Below, in pieces: positions 31,638-41,145 of a DNA stretch of 64,000 bases (within the stretch, counting starts at the first letter, position 1; every line of letters begins with the position of its first letter). The stretch comes from Deltaproteobacteria bacterium (GTDB taxonomy: Bacteria > Myxococcota_A > UBA796 > SXON01). Location: NCBI GenBank assembly GCA_947490345.1, contig CANLGL010000009.1, positions 50,072 through 114,071 of the forward strand, in the 5' to 3' direction. Made by a program: the position numbers and the translations under genes. Below the pieces are notes generated by a model that had not been told where the DNA came from, searched no databases, and worked only from the letters and a program-made list of their open reading frames with translations.

Positions 31638-34600
31638 ATGGTGCTTCTCAGCCTCGCCGGCCCGTCACTCGCCGCCACTCTCGTGGTAAATCCCTCGTCC
31701 GGGCCATACACCACCATCGGCAGCGCGGTCACCGCCGCCAGCCCCGGCGACACCATCAGCATTGCCGCCGCAACCTACGTGGAATGCGTCGACACCAACG
31801 GGAAGAGCCTGTCACTGGTGGGCACGGCCCGCGCCACCACCATCATCGCCCCCAGCGGCATCTGCACCAACGCGGTGACGATCGACGCCGGCGAGACGGT
31901 GACCCTTTCCGCCCTCACCATCCGAAACACCAACTACCGAGCGGTGTATGCGCTTGGCTCAACGGTCAACCTCGACGACGTGGCGGTGGCCTCCTCAGGA
32001 TCCACGGCCCTCTCCGGCGGCGGCGTTTACGTGTCCGCGGGTGCGCTCTCGGTCGTCTCCAGCGAGTTCACGTCCAACGTCGCCTACTACGGCGGTGGCA
32101 TCTACGCGATCGACGACGCCGTCGTGACCATCGAGGACACGACGCTCAGCGCAGGCTGGTCCTACTACGGGGCCGCGGTCTTCCTGGACCCCACCGGTGG
32201 GACGCCGACCCTGGAACTGGACGGTGTCAGCCTGACCGGAAACACCAGCTACTACTACGGTGGCGCTGTCTACGCCGGGGCGGGGGTGGAGGTCACCAGC
32301 CGCAACACCGAGTGGAGCTCGAACCGCGGCTATTATACCTACGGGACCGCGATCTACCTCGCCGCCTCGGCCGCTCTGTCTACGGACGGGGACACGTTCT
32401 CTGACAACTATGCGTATTACTACACGTCGGGCTACACGGGCGGCGCTATCTACGGTATCGGCACCAACGTAATCTCGCTGACGGACACCACCTTCGATGG
32501 GAACGTCGCGTACAACGGTGGCGCGGTGTATCTGAACACCGGATGCGAGCTCACCGTGACGGGTGGCGAGTTCAGCGGAAACACCGCCTACTACAACGGC
32601 GGCGCGATCTACGCGTCCGGGACCTACGAGCTGTCGCTCGATGGGACGCTGTTCGATTCCAACACTGCCTCGTACGGGTACGGTGGGGCGATCCTCGCTT
32701 ACTACTACACGCCGCTCAGCATGGTCGACACCGTGTTTTCTAGCAACCGGTCCTACTACAATGGCGGGGCGGTCTACGCGACCTACACTTACACCGACGT
32801 CACCGTCGAGGGTGCGGCGTTCATCGACAACTCGGCCCGCTATGGCTACGGCGGCGCGCTGTACACAAACTATGCTACGAGCCTGGACAGCGCGCGCACG
32901 GAGTGGAGCGACAACACCTCCTACTACGACGGCGGGGCGCTGTACGCGTACGCGTCGGGCCCCCTCGTGATCGCGGCTGACACGATGAACGACAACTCGG
33001 CTACCTATGGAAGCGGGGGTGCCATCTACTACTACCCGAGCTCGACCAGCTACGACATCAGTGTGGATGCGACTGAGTTCTCCCGCAACGCGGCCTATTA
33101 CAACGGCGGTGCGTTGCTGGCCACGACCTTCGACGAGCTGTCGCTCACCGGCAGCCGGTTCACCGACAACGAAAGCACCGCGTCGGGGTATTACGGTGGG
33201 GCGGTTGCGCTCTACTACATGTATGACACCAACGTCGGCGGCAACCTGTTCTGCACCAACCAGGCCACCTACGGGGGCGCAGTGTCCAGCTACTACGCCT
33301 ACGGTGGAGACCAGAGCTACACCAACAACCTGTTCGTGGAGAACGAGTCGTCCTACTCCGGCGGCGCCATGTACATGTACCTCTCGGCCAACGCCGAGCT
33401 GGTGAACAACAACTTCCTCGGCAACTCCACCAACTACTATGGTGGCGCCTTCTACGGACTGTACGCCTACGTCACCGCCACCAACAACATCTTCGCCTAC
33501 ACCCTCGATGGCGACGGAATCTACGCCGGCGACACCAACACCAACACCTATTCGGACTTCACCTACGACGATTGGTATGTGAACACGTCCACCGACATGG
33601 CCGGCTCCTTCAGTTTCAGCACCTCGGCGGATGGCAATATCACCTCGGCTCCGGATTTCGACAGTTACACCGCGGACGGTGACTGCACGAATGACAATTT
33701 CGCGCTGACGTCCTCCTCGCCGCTCATCGACGCTGGGCATCCGGCCTACTCCGACCCGGACGGGACGGTCTCCGACATCGGCGCGTTCGGCGGGTCGGGC
33801 GCCGGGGCGTGGGATGCGGACGGCGACGGCTATTACTTCGGCGACGATTGCGACGATGATGACGCCACCGTCTACCCCGGCGCGGCTGAATACTGCGACG
33901 GGGTCGATGACGACTGTGATGGGGTGATCGACAACGCGGCTGTCGACGAGAGCACCTGGTACGTCGACGCGGACAGCGATGGGTACGGCGACGCACCGAC
34001 GACGGACGTCGCTTGCGATGCTCCGCTCGGGTACGTGGACAACGCCGATGACTGTGATGACACCGATGCAACGATTTCGCCGGGTTCCAGCGAAATCGCT
34101 TACGACGGGATCGACCAGGACTGCGACGGCGCCGACCTCACGGACGTGGACGGCGACGGCGTCGATGGGACAGCGGTGGGCGGCGCCGATTGCGACGACA
34201 CCGACGACAGCGTGAATCCCTCGGCCACGGAGGTGTGGTACGACGGCGTCGACCAGAACTGCGACGGCCTTTCCGACTTCGATGCCGATCTGGACGGCTA
34301 CGACAGCGATGCGTATGGTGGCGACGACTGCGACGACACCGATGCCGGCGTCAGCCCCGGGGGGGTCGAGACCTGGTACGACGGGGCTGACGGTGACTGT
34401 GACGGACTCTCCGACTTCGACGCGGACTACGATGGCTACGACAGCGACGCGTACGGGGGCGACGACTGCGCCGACGCCGACGCCGCCATCAATCCAGCCG
34501 CCACCGAGGTGGCCGGCGACGAGCTGGACCAGAACTGCGATGGTGCCGAGGACTGTTTCGTCGATGCCGACGATGACAACTACCGACCAGACTCCACCAG

Positions 34601-35324
34601 CACCGTCGCCAGCGCCGACACCGACTGCGCGGACGCCGGCGAGGCCCTCAGCTCCGATCCCGATGGGGACTGCAACGACGCGGACGCCCGCTTCAATCCC
34701 GGAGCAAGCGAGACCGACTGTACGGACCCCACCGACTACAACTGCGATGGCTCTGCTGGGACGGCTGATGTCGATGATGACGGCTACGCCGCCTGCGACG
34801 AGTGCAACGACGGCGACGCGACGGTCAACCCAGGTGCCACGGAGGTGGTCGGCGACGCCATCGACCAGGATTGCGACGGTTTTGAGCTGTGCTTCCGCGA
34901 CGCGGATGGCGACGGCTACCGCCCAGACGCCACCAGCACCGTACCGAGCGCCGATCTCGACTGTGACGACGTCAGCGAAGCCGTCGCCACCGCCCTGGCC
35001 GGGGACTGCAACGATGCGGAGGCCGCGATCTACCCGGGCGCCGCCGACACGCCAGGGGATGGCGTCGACTCGGACTGCGATGGTTTGGATGGCGACGTCG
35101 ACACCGGAGATACTGGCGACACGGGCGAGGACACTGGCAGCGACACCGACACCGCGGATTCCGGCGCTGACTCTGGCGACACCGACAACGCGGGGGGCGA
35201 CATCGACGTGTCCCCCGGCGGGAAGGACGCCGGTGAATGCGGCTGCTCGCCGACTGGCGGCGCCGCCGCGGGTGCCATCGGGCTGGCGTTCGCGGCGCTC
35301 GCAGCCGGCCGCCGCCGCCGCTGA
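31638..35324 (+). CDS. Giant secreted surface protein: beta-helix repeats, MopE-like repeats, MYXO-CTERM-type end
   Basis: The protein has 1228 aa. The signal peptide is short (MVLLSLAGPSLAA). Residues ~30-640 form a parallel beta-helix, with roughly 15 repeats of the pattern N-x-A/S-Y-Y-x-G-G-A-V/I-Y, as in polymorphic outer-membrane proteins. Residues ~700-1150 hold eight MopE-like repeats (DxDxDGY...DCDD.DA..NPGA.E..DG.DQ.CDG), likely Ca-binding. A Thr/Asp/Gly linker (GDTGDTGEDTGSDTDT) leads to CGCSPTGGAAAGAIGLAFAA and a terminal RRRR, a MYXO-CTERM-type sorting signal that should anchor or process it at the surface. An in-frame TAG at 31611 limits any upstream start. It is probably an adhesin or matrix protein. 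Confidence 0.88.
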   Translation: MVLLSLAGPSLAATLVVNPSSGPYTTIGSAVTAASPGDTISIAAATYVECVDTNGKSLSLVGTARATTIIAPSGICTNAVTIDAGETVTLSALTIRNTNYRAVYALGSTVNLDDVAVASSGSTALSGGGVYVSAGALSVVSSEFTSNVAYYGGGIYAIDDAVVTIEDTTLSAGWSYYGAAVFLDPTGGTPTLELDGVSLTGNTSYYYGGAVYAGAGVEVTSRNTEWSSNRGYYTYGTAIYLAASAALSTDGDTFSDNYAYYYTSGYTGGAIYGIGTNVISLTDTTFDGNVAYNGGAVYLNTGCELTVTGGEFSGNTAYYNGGAIYASGTYELSLDGTLFDSNTASYGYGGAILAYYYTPLSMVDTVFSSNRSYYNGGAVYATYTYTDVTVEGAAFIDNSARYGYGGALYTNYATSLDSARTEWSDNTSYYDGGALYAYASGPLVIAADTMNDNSATYGSGGAIYYYPSSTSYDISVDATEFSRNAAYYNGGALLATTFDELSLTGSRFTDNESTASGYYGGAVALYYMYDTNVGGNLFCTNQATYGGAVSSYYAYGGDQSYTNNLFVENESSYSGGAMYMYLSANAELVNNNFLGNSTNYYGGAFYGLYAYVTATNNIFAYTLDGDGIYAGDTNTNTYSDFTYDDWYVNTSTDMAGSFSFSTSADGNITSAPDFDSYTADGDCTNDNFALTSSSPLIDAGHPAYSDPDGTVSDIGAFGGSGAGAWDADGDGYYFGDDCDDDDATVYPGAAEYCDGVDDDCDGVIDNAAVDESTWYVDADSDGYGDAPTTDVACDAPLGYVDNADDCDDTDATISPGSSEIAYDGIDQDCDGADLTDVDGDGVDGTAVGGADCDDTDDSVNPSATEVWYDGVDQNCDGLSDFDADLDGYDSDAYGGDDCDDTDAGVSPGGVETWYDGADGDCDGLSDFDADYDGYDSDAYGGDDCADADAAINPAATEVAGDELDQNCDGAEDCFVDADDDNYRPDSTSTVASADTDCADAGEALSSDPDGDCNDADARFNPGASETDCTDPTDYNCDGSAGTADVDDDGYAACDECNDGDATVNPGATEVVGDAIDQDCDGFELCFRDADGDGYRPDATSTVPSADLDCDDVSEAVATALAGDCNDAEAAIYPGAADTPGDGVDSDCDGLDGDVDTGDTGDTGEDTGSDTDTADSGADSGDTDNAGGDIDVSPGGKDAGECGCSPTGGAAAGAIGLAFAALAAGRRRR

Positions 35325-35327
35325 GCG

Positions 35328-36167
35328 TCAGCCCGCACGAACCTCGCCGGTGACACATACGTCCTTCCGACGCAGCTCGAAGTGTTGGCCATCGCCACTC
35401 TGCAACGGACCCGACTCGAAGGTGACGCGCCCCGGAAGGGGTAGCGGCGCCAGGAAACGGGCGTTGATGACACACGGCCGCGCGGCGCTCACGTCGAGCT
35501 CGGCCAGCGCGCGGGCGAGGGCCCACCACCCGTGCGCGATCGGACGCCTGAATCCGAACAGACGCGCGCTCCACCGGTATAGATGAATGGGGTTCTTGTC
35601 ACCGCTCACGGCCGCATAGCGCCGACCCTGGTCGGCGGGGAGGGACCACACCACGGAGCGCTCGAGCTGCCAACTCGGGGGCTGTGCGCGCGGTCGTTTG
35701 ACCCCATCACCCCGGCGCGCCTGCGACAGAATGGTCGTTACGCCGTGCCACACGTCATCCCCGGCGACACTGACCGAAGCATGTAGATCAAACTCGATCC
35801 CTTTGCGGACCACCCGACTTCCGGCCACCCAGGCGCGCCCACTCAGGGGCTCCTCGGTGCGTATCGGACGCAGGAGTTCGATTCGTTGTTCGGTGTGAAG
35901 AATGCCCAACACTGGCAGCGGGAACTGGGCATGAGTGAGCACCGCCAGCTGCAGGCCGCGCGTCAACACGTCAGGGTACGTTGCCGGAAGAAACCCGGCG
36001 TCCGGGAATCCGCACACCCGAGAATAAGCGGCTGCGCTTCCTCCCAGGGTTTCGGCGGACGCCTCGATCCGCGGAATCTCGCCGTCGCCGCGGCTACGCC
36101 GTGTCGCCACCGACAAGAGCGACACCACCGGCGGGACCGCGAATCGGAGCGGCGCAATCACCCCCAC
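35328..36167 (-). CDS. MaoC-like hotdog-fold dehydratase
   Basis: The protein has 279 aa and resembles double-hotdog (R)-specific enoyl-CoA hydratases. The active-site segment SGDKNPIHL (D190, H195) with RPIAHGWW (H212) is in the C-terminal hotdog, and the N-terminal half looks like a degenerate second hotdog. Its start overlaps the end of the upstream large unknown gene by 10 bases, so they are coupled. It ends three bases from the convergent giant surface protein gene. Confidence 0.8.
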   Translation of the reverse strand: MGVIAPLRFAVPPVVSLLSVATRRSRGDGEIPRIEASAETLGGSAAAYSRVCGFPDAGFLPATYPDVLTRGLQLAVLTHAQFPLPVLGILHTEQRIELLRPIRTEEPLSGRAWVAGSRVVRKGIEFDLHASVSVAGDDVWHGVTTILSQARRGDGVKRPRAQPPSWQLERSVVWSLPADQGRRYAAVSGDKNPIHLYRWSARLFGFRRPIAHGWWALARALAELDVSAARPCVINARFLAPLPLPGRVTFESGPLQSGDGQHFELRRKDVCVTGEVRAG

Positions 36168-37945
36168 GGCCGCTCCTGCCGCCAGACCTCAGGCCAGGCC
36201 GACCCCCGGTTGCCCGGAATCTCCTTGCCCTCGCTGTCGGAGACGAAGTTCCCGACGTCGGCAAAGGCGCGTTCGCCGTTGACACGGCCATCGCGACTGC
36301 GCATCGGTTCGTTCTTCGCTCCCCGGCGCACTAGAACCGCCTCGTGTGGGCCGACGCGGAGATCGACGAGCGCCCCTTTGCGCGCCCGGCTCTGCAGTTG
36401 CTCTTCGTTGCCGATGGGGTCGGCCACGGTCTTGGCCTTGAGCGTCCATACCAAGAGCGACGTCGGAGAGCGCCCGCCGAATGCGCCCGCCAACAGGTCC
36501 GCATACCCATGGAACTGTTTGCCGACGTCATTCTGGTTGACCGGCCCCGCCATCAGGCAGATGCCTGCCAGCAGGTCACAGCCCTCGGGAATCTCGATGC
36601 ACCCCGACAGCTCACACAACAGCGCCGAGCGGGCCGCTGCCGCGCCGAAGCCACGGACGGCGTGGGTGAAGTCGAGGCCGGCCGCCTCGATCTCGGGACG
36701 GGACAACCCCCCGACGTAGATGCGCTGGCCCGCCAAGGCAAAGGCCTTCTTGCCGCGCGCGGCGTTTTTGCTCAGCGCCCGGAGCATGGGCAGGTCCGCC
36801 CACAGCGGCAGGTGGGCGACGATGCTGTCGGTGATGGCTTCGAGCTCGCTGCGGACGGTGCGCAAGCGCTCCTTGCCGCCGGGCGTGAGCACGTCGATGC
36901 GCTCCATCAGGAGCAGGCGTTTGGCCTCTTCCCGGTCGATGCCGGTCCAGTGGCAGAATGCGTTGTACCCAGCACGGCCCGCCATCTCGACCAGCTCGGG
37001 CGGGACGTCCATGTCCTGCCGGGTCTGGTAGGCCGCCGGGGCCTTGTCTTCCGCATTGACACCCGGCTGAATGCGCTCGGAGCGGAGCGCCAGGAGGGTG
37101 GCGCCGAGCTTCCGGCAGAGCGCCGGGGCGAGCGGGAACGGGGAGGACACCGTGCCCACCTGCGCAACCAGACCGATCCGCCATCCCGCCGCGCGCTCGA
37201 CGGCGCCCAGCCCACAGAGCGACTCAATCTCCGTGATTACCCCGGCGTTCTGTTTTTGCCATACCGCACCCGAGAAAGGTTGCATCAGGACATTGGCCTG
37301 CCGCTTCCCACCGGATGCCAGGACCGCTGCCCGCTCGATGGTGTCCGCCCAGATGCCCACGTGAAGGTGTTGGAGGTAGCCGATGGTGGGGATGTCGTCG
37401 GCGTGGTGGAATCGTTTGTCCCAGGCGCGCTTGGGCACCGTGAACAGGGACGAAAAACTCTGGTGCCCGATGAACGTCAACAAGAAGGTGAACGGTGTTC
37501 GATAGGGTCGGGTCAGGCCGATGTGGGTGTAGGCGGCGCCGTCCAATACAAGCCGATCGATTCCCTGAAGTCGCCGTAAGAGCGGAGCCAACCGCGCCGA
37601 GTCGTCCGGGCCGAGGGTGATTTGCCGGTGGCCGGTGTAGTTGGTCGACTGCCGGGCGGACAGCACCCCGAGCGCGGCCTCCTCGAAAAGCTCGCCCTCG
37701 GTCGGGCCCCATCCCGGGACGAATGACGCGGGCGACTCGAGGTCGAAGAGCGCCGATGCAAGCGTCGCTTCCTCCGGGGTCAGTGACGGCCGCGTGCGGT
37801 AGCCCACCGGGCTTGCGCTCTCCAAGTCGTCCGGCAGCCCATAGCGATCTCGGCGCTCGCCAGCCACGGCGAATCGGGCGCCCCGCCCCACGCGCTGGGC
37901 GGGCGGAGGCAGCGGAATCGGAACCAGGTGGCACGTCTTCTGCAT
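36158..37945 (-). CDS. Large conserved-looking protein of unknown function
   Basis: The protein has 595 aa and I do not recognise it. It is soluble, without a signal peptide or clear membrane helix. Notable segments are STNYTGHRQITLGPDDSARL near 105, WDKRFHHADDIPTIGYLQH near 180, and a Gly-rich late part (GGLSRPEIEAAGLDF). Codon use matches the neighbours, and its coupling by a 10-base overlap to the MaoC-like gene suggests a role in acyl-CoA or fatty-acid metabolism, an inference from context only. TAGGCG lies about eight bases before the ATG. Confidence 0.7.
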   Translation of the reverse strand: MQKTCHLVPIPLPPPAQRVGRGARFAVAGERRDRYGLPDDLESASPVGYRTRPSLTPEEATLASALFDLESPASFVPGWGPTEGELFEEAALGVLSARQSTNYTGHRQITLGPDDSARLAPLLRRLQGIDRLVLDGAAYTHIGLTRPYRTPFTFLLTFIGHQSFSSLFTVPKRAWDKRFHHADDIPTIGYLQHLHVGIWADTIERAAVLASGGKRQANVLMQPFSGAVWQKQNAGVITEIESLCGLGAVERAAGWRIGLVAQVGTVSSPFPLAPALCRKLGATLLALRSERIQPGVNAEDKAPAAYQTRQDMDVPPELVEMAGRAGYNAFCHWTGIDREEAKRLLLMERIDVLTPGGKERLRTVRSELEAITDSIVAHLPLWADLPMLRALSKNAARGKKAFALAGQRIYVGGLSRPEIEAAGLDFTHAVRGFGAAAARSALLCELSGCIEIPEGCDLLAGICLMAGPVNQNDVGKQFHGYADLLAGAFGGRSPTSLLVWTLKAKTVADPIGNEEQLQSRARKGALVDLRVGPHEAVLVRRGAKNEPMRSRDGRVNGERAFADVGNFVSDSEGKEIPGNRGSAWPEVWRQERPWG

Positions 37946-37954
37946 CGACGCCGC

Positions 37955-39694
37955 CTACCTGCCGACGCGTCGGCGAACGAGTGAGCTGACGATGGATGCG
38001 GCACCCAGAAGCGTGAACCCTCCGTGGCCCGTCGCGCACGCGGCAGGTTCGTCAGCCGGCTCGTCCACCGCATCCTCACCGGCGTCCGCGACGATCGCGA
38101 CCGGTTTTTCGATGACCGTGAAGCTCTGAATCGTGCTCCACGCGCCGAGGCCCCAGGTGTCTTCGGCGGCGACCTGCCAGTGCACGACGTCGCCCACCGC
38201 CACGTCCCCGTCGAGATCGACGTGGCGACCCGCGGTGTTGAACTCCGCTGCCAGCGACGGATCGACGCCATCGAGCCACCAGCGAACCGTGGCGAACTGC
38301 ACGTCCCCGTCGGGGTCCACGGCGGGCTCCCACGCCAGGATGACGCGGTCGACATACACCGTGTCGCGGAGGAGGATCGGCACCGGCGCCGATGGAGCCG
38401 ACGACGCGACCGCAGCCACTGCGGCGGCGGCATCGATGCGGCCATATCCGTAGTAGGGGCTCCACCCGTCCTCGTCCCACGCGCCGTTCTGCAGGTCGAC
38501 CTTGGCAGCGGTGTCGGCGAGCACGGCACGCACCTGCTTGGCGGTCAGGCGCGGATTCGCCTCCAACATCAGCGCAACCACGCCCGACACCACCGGCGCC
38601 GCGCCGCTCGTCCCGGAAAATCCTTCCCAGAAGCCGTCGTCGCCGCCATAGGAGCCGTAGCCGCCCGCGGTCAGATCCGTGGTCAAGAGGGCCGTGGGGG
38701 CCGCGATGTCGAGCGGCGATCCGTAGTTGCTGTACGACGCGCGCTGATCCCACCACTCCAGCGCTGCGACCGCCACTACCTTGTTGTTGCCGACCAGGGC
38801 GTCGTTGGAGTTGTTGCAGTTGTCGTTCCCGGCCGCGAAGACCACCACTGAGCCAAGCCCCCCTCGACCCTCGTCCTCCGCGTACTCGATCATCTCGTTG
38901 AACACCTGGGCGGCGGGCACGCCGTCACAACCGTAGAACCCCCATGAATTGGAGAGCACCCCCGAGCCCGCGTCGACCGCCTCGGCAAAGGCATCGTAGA
39001 GGTCAGTCATGCTGGTGTCGCCACCGATGAGCCGGATCGCGTACACCTCAGACGCCCAGGCCACGCCCGTGACCCCGTAGGCGTTGTTGCCAATCGCGGC
39101 GGCGATGCCGGCCACACCGGTACCGTGGGGAGCGCCGTCATCGGACGCAGGGCTCGGATCTTCGTCGTGATCGACGTAGTCGTGCCCAGGAATCACGATC
39201 AGGTCGGGGTGGTCGAGTTGGACACCGGTATCGATGACGGCGATGGTCACGCCGGCCCCGGTGGCGAGGGCCCAGGCTTCCGGGGCGTTGATGTCGACAT
39301 CGGCGATGCGTCCGCCTTGTCCGGTGTTGTCGAGGTGCCACTGCTGCGCGTACCACGGGTCGTCGGGCGCGGCGTGGGGAACCAGCGCCAGGCGCAGATC
39401 GGGGTGTACCCAGTGGACCCCGGCACGCCCGTGCAACCCCCGCGCGAACGCAAGGTCGTCCACGCCCCCTCGAAGCACGATGCGCACCAGCCGGCCCCGC
39501 AGGCGACGCACCTCCGCGACCCCCGCCAGCGCTGCGATCGCGGCCGGGTCATCGACACGCGCCAGGAGCGCCCCGGTGCGCCCGCGGACCGTGCCTCCCG
39601 CTTCCAATGACGCCATCGAGAGCCGCTCGGGGCCCGGTCCCGCAAAGAAGGTGTCGTCACCGGCCCACGAGAGGCCGCAGAGGAGGGTCAACAT
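37955..39694 (-). CDS. Secreted subtilisin-family (S8) peptidase with MYXO-CTERM-like tail
   Basis: The protein has 579 aa from ATG 39694; GTG 39697 is an equally good start. The signal is short (MLTLLCGLSWA). A propeptide-like region follows, then the catalytic triad D155 (AVIDTGVQLDHPDL), H190 (HGTGVAGIAAA), S363 (SGTSGAAPVVSG) and the oxyanion Asn290 (FAAGND). A fibronectin-like domain (about 400-530) precedes a C-terminal CATGHGG, hydrophobic helix and RRRVGR, a MYXO-CTERM-like sorting end. The frame is open upstream to 39919, but that part is antisense to the divergent lipoprotein. A palindrome lies in the 28-bp divergent gap. Confidence 0.9.
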   Translation of the reverse strand: MLTLLCGLSWAGDDTFFAGPGPERLSMASLEAGGTVRGRTGALLARVDDPAAIAALAGVAEVRRLRGRLVRIVLRGGVDDLAFARGLHGRAGVHWVHPDLRLALVPHAAPDDPWYAQQWHLDNTGQGGRIADVDINAPEAWALATGAGVTIAVIDTGVQLDHPDLIVIPGHDYVDHDEDPSPASDDGAPHGTGVAGIAAAIGNNAYGVTGVAWASEVYAIRLIGGDTSMTDLYDAFAEAVDAGSGVLSNSWGFYGCDGVPAAQVFNEMIEYAEDEGRGGLGSVVVFAAGNDNCNNSNDALVGNNKVVAVAALEWWDQRASYSNYGSPLDIAAPTALLTTDLTAGGYGSYGGDDGFWEGFSGTSGAAPVVSGVVALMLEANPRLTAKQVRAVLADTAAKVDLQNGAWDEDGWSPYYGYGRIDAAAAVAAVASSAPSAPVPILLRDTVYVDRVILAWEPAVDPDGDVQFATVRWWLDGVDPSLAAEFNTAGRHVDLDGDVAVGDVVHWQVAAEDTWGLGAWSTIQSFTVIEKPVAIVADAGEDAVDEPADEPAACATGHGGFTLLGAASIVSSLVRRRVGR

Positions 39695-39702
39695 CACGGC
39701 CA

Positions 39703-39714
39703 GAGTGTACACTC
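39703..39714. promoter_or_regulatory. 12-bp perfect palindrome between divergent secreted-protein genes
   Basis: GAGTGTACACTC is centred in the 28-bp gap between the subtilase (start 39694/39697) and the lipoprotein (start 39723). It contains TACACT on both strands, a -10-like box in each direction (6 to 9 bases from the starts). Confidence 0.55.
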
Positions 39715-39722
39715 CCGGCGCC

Positions 39723-41126
39723 GTGCGCACCCCCCTCCTCGCCCTGTTCATTGCTGGCCCGTGGGGCTGCAGCACCGCGCCAACGCCCGTCGACGAGGCC
39801 GAGCCAGATGAGCCCATCGCCACACCAGCACCGGGATGTGGGGACGGCGTGCTCGATGCCGACGAGCTGTGCGACGCGGGAGTCGGCAACTCCGACGCTG
39901 CGGCCGATGCCTGCCGCACCGACTGTTTCCCAGCGGGGTGCGGGGACGCCGTGACCGATGCCGGCGAGGGATGCGACGACGGCGGCGTCCTCGGCGGCGA
40001 CGGGTGCTCGGGGTCCTGTCAGATTCAGGCCGGTACCGCTGAGATCGAGCCGAACGACGAGTGGGATGTCGCGACAGCCGCGGGCGCCGAGGTGCACGGC
40101 AGCCTGGCAGGTCCGGACGACGACTGCTGGTCGGTGGCCGTCGCGGCGTGCGGCGCGGTCGAGGTGCACGAGCTGGCGCCCTGTGGCGCGGCGCTGACAC
40201 TCTCCTTGCATGCGCCCGACGGCGCGATGCTGGCCTCCGGCGCGCCGGGCGACGACGGGTGCGCGGTGCTCGACCCGCTCCACGAGCCAGGCGCGCGCTG
40301 GGTCGCGGCAGGCACCTGGTCCGTGTGCCTGTCCGCGGTCAACAAGGCCGACGTGCCCGACTACACGCTCGCGCTCACCACGCCCGACCCCCTGGCAATC
40401 GGCGCCCCGACCACCGGCTCCGACACCGATTCGGACGCGATCCCCGACAGTTGCGATGGGGACCTCGACGGCGACGGCGTCGACAACGAACTCGACAACT
40501 GCCCCGACGTGAGCAACGGCCCCGCCAGCCCCGCACCGGCCCTGGGCTCAACCGGCTACATCCGCACCTGGCTCAGCGCGGGCGCGTTCACCGGCGGCGC
40601 CACCACTGCGGAGTGCCGGCCATCGGAAGAAGCATTCGTTGGCGAAGACGGCACGCTCGCTCCGGCGCTGGGGGACGCGGCTGGCGACACCACTTGGACC
40701 TGGGCCCTGTTGTCAGGCGATACCTACGACTACCTCGGTCCATATGGCTCGGCGGCACCGTCGCGTGAGGCCTACTCGTTGGTGTACTTGGAGAGCGCGA
40801 CGGCGCGGACGCTGACGGTCGCGATTGGCGCGGACGACGGACTCTTCGCGTGGTGGAACGGGGTGCAGGTCCTCGACGTGGGCTCCTGTCAGGGCGTCAA
40901 CGCCGATCAGTTCCAGGCCGAAGTCTCCGTCATCGCCGGCTGGAACACGCTTTTGGTGAAGGTCCGGGACTGGGGCGGCGGCTGGGGTGTGGCCGCCAGG
41001 CTCCTCGACGCGGGCGTCGCCGTCACCGACCTGGTGCCGTCGTTGTCCCCCGATGGTGCGTGGGTGTTCGACCAGACCGATCGCGACGGCGATGGGGTCG
41101 GCGACGCCTGCGACGACGAGCCGTGA
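39723..41126 (+). CDS. Secreted Cys-rich/thrombospondin-type-3 repeat protein, probable lipoprotein
   Basis: The protein has 467 aa with a GTG start. The hydrophobic start (LLALFIAGPWGC) suggests a lipoprotein with Cys16, though the lipobox is atypical. Two Myxococcus-type Cys-rich repeats follow (CGDGVLDADELCDAG, CGDAVTDAGEGCDDGG...GDGCSGSC). Next come a pre-peptidase-like beta domain (EIEPNDEWDVA) and Ca-binding thrombospondin-3-type repeats (DTDSDAIPDSCDGDLDGDG; DRDGDGVGDACDDEP at the end). A beta-rich domain at 290-450 with WWNGVQVLDVG and GWNTLLVKVRDWGGGWG resembles PA14-like carbohydrate-binding folds. It is divergent from the subtilase. Confidence 0.75.
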   Translation: MRTPLLALFIAGPWGCSTAPTPVDEAEPDEPIATPAPGCGDGVLDADELCDAGVGNSDAAADACRTDCFPAGCGDAVTDAGEGCDDGGVLGGDGCSGSCQIQAGTAEIEPNDEWDVATAAGAEVHGSLAGPDDDCWSVAVAACGAVEVHELAPCGAALTLSLHAPDGAMLASGAPGDDGCAVLDPLHEPGARWVAAGTWSVCLSAVNKADVPDYTLALTTPDPLAIGAPTTGSDTDSDAIPDSCDGDLDGDGVDNELDNCPDVSNGPASPAPALGSTGYIRTWLSAGAFTGGATTAECRPSEEAFVGEDGTLAPALGDAAGDTTWTWALLSGDTYDYLGPYGSAAPSREAYSLVYLESATARTLTVAIGADDGLFAWWNGVQVLDVGSCQGVNADQFQAEVSVIAGWNTLLVKVRDWGGGWGVAARLLDAGVAVTDLVPSLSPDGAWVFDQTDRDGDGVGDACDDEP

Positions 41127-41145
41127 CCTGCAGTCCTTGCCCTGA

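Noticed and set aside
31995..33740. 581-aa minus-strand open frame
   Set aside because: It is the shadow of the repeat region of the giant surface protein; its Val/Gly/Arg repetition mirrors the opposite-strand repeats.
36344..37579. 411-aa plus-strand frame opposite the unknown 595-aa gene
   Set aside because: Composition is typical of an antisense frame. The minus-strand frame has balanced composition, longer length and coupling to the MaoC-like gene.
39234..39722. Upstream extension of the Cys-rich lipoprotein frame
   Set aside because: It is antisense to the subtilase catalytic domain; the GTG at 39723 starts the hydrophobic signal.
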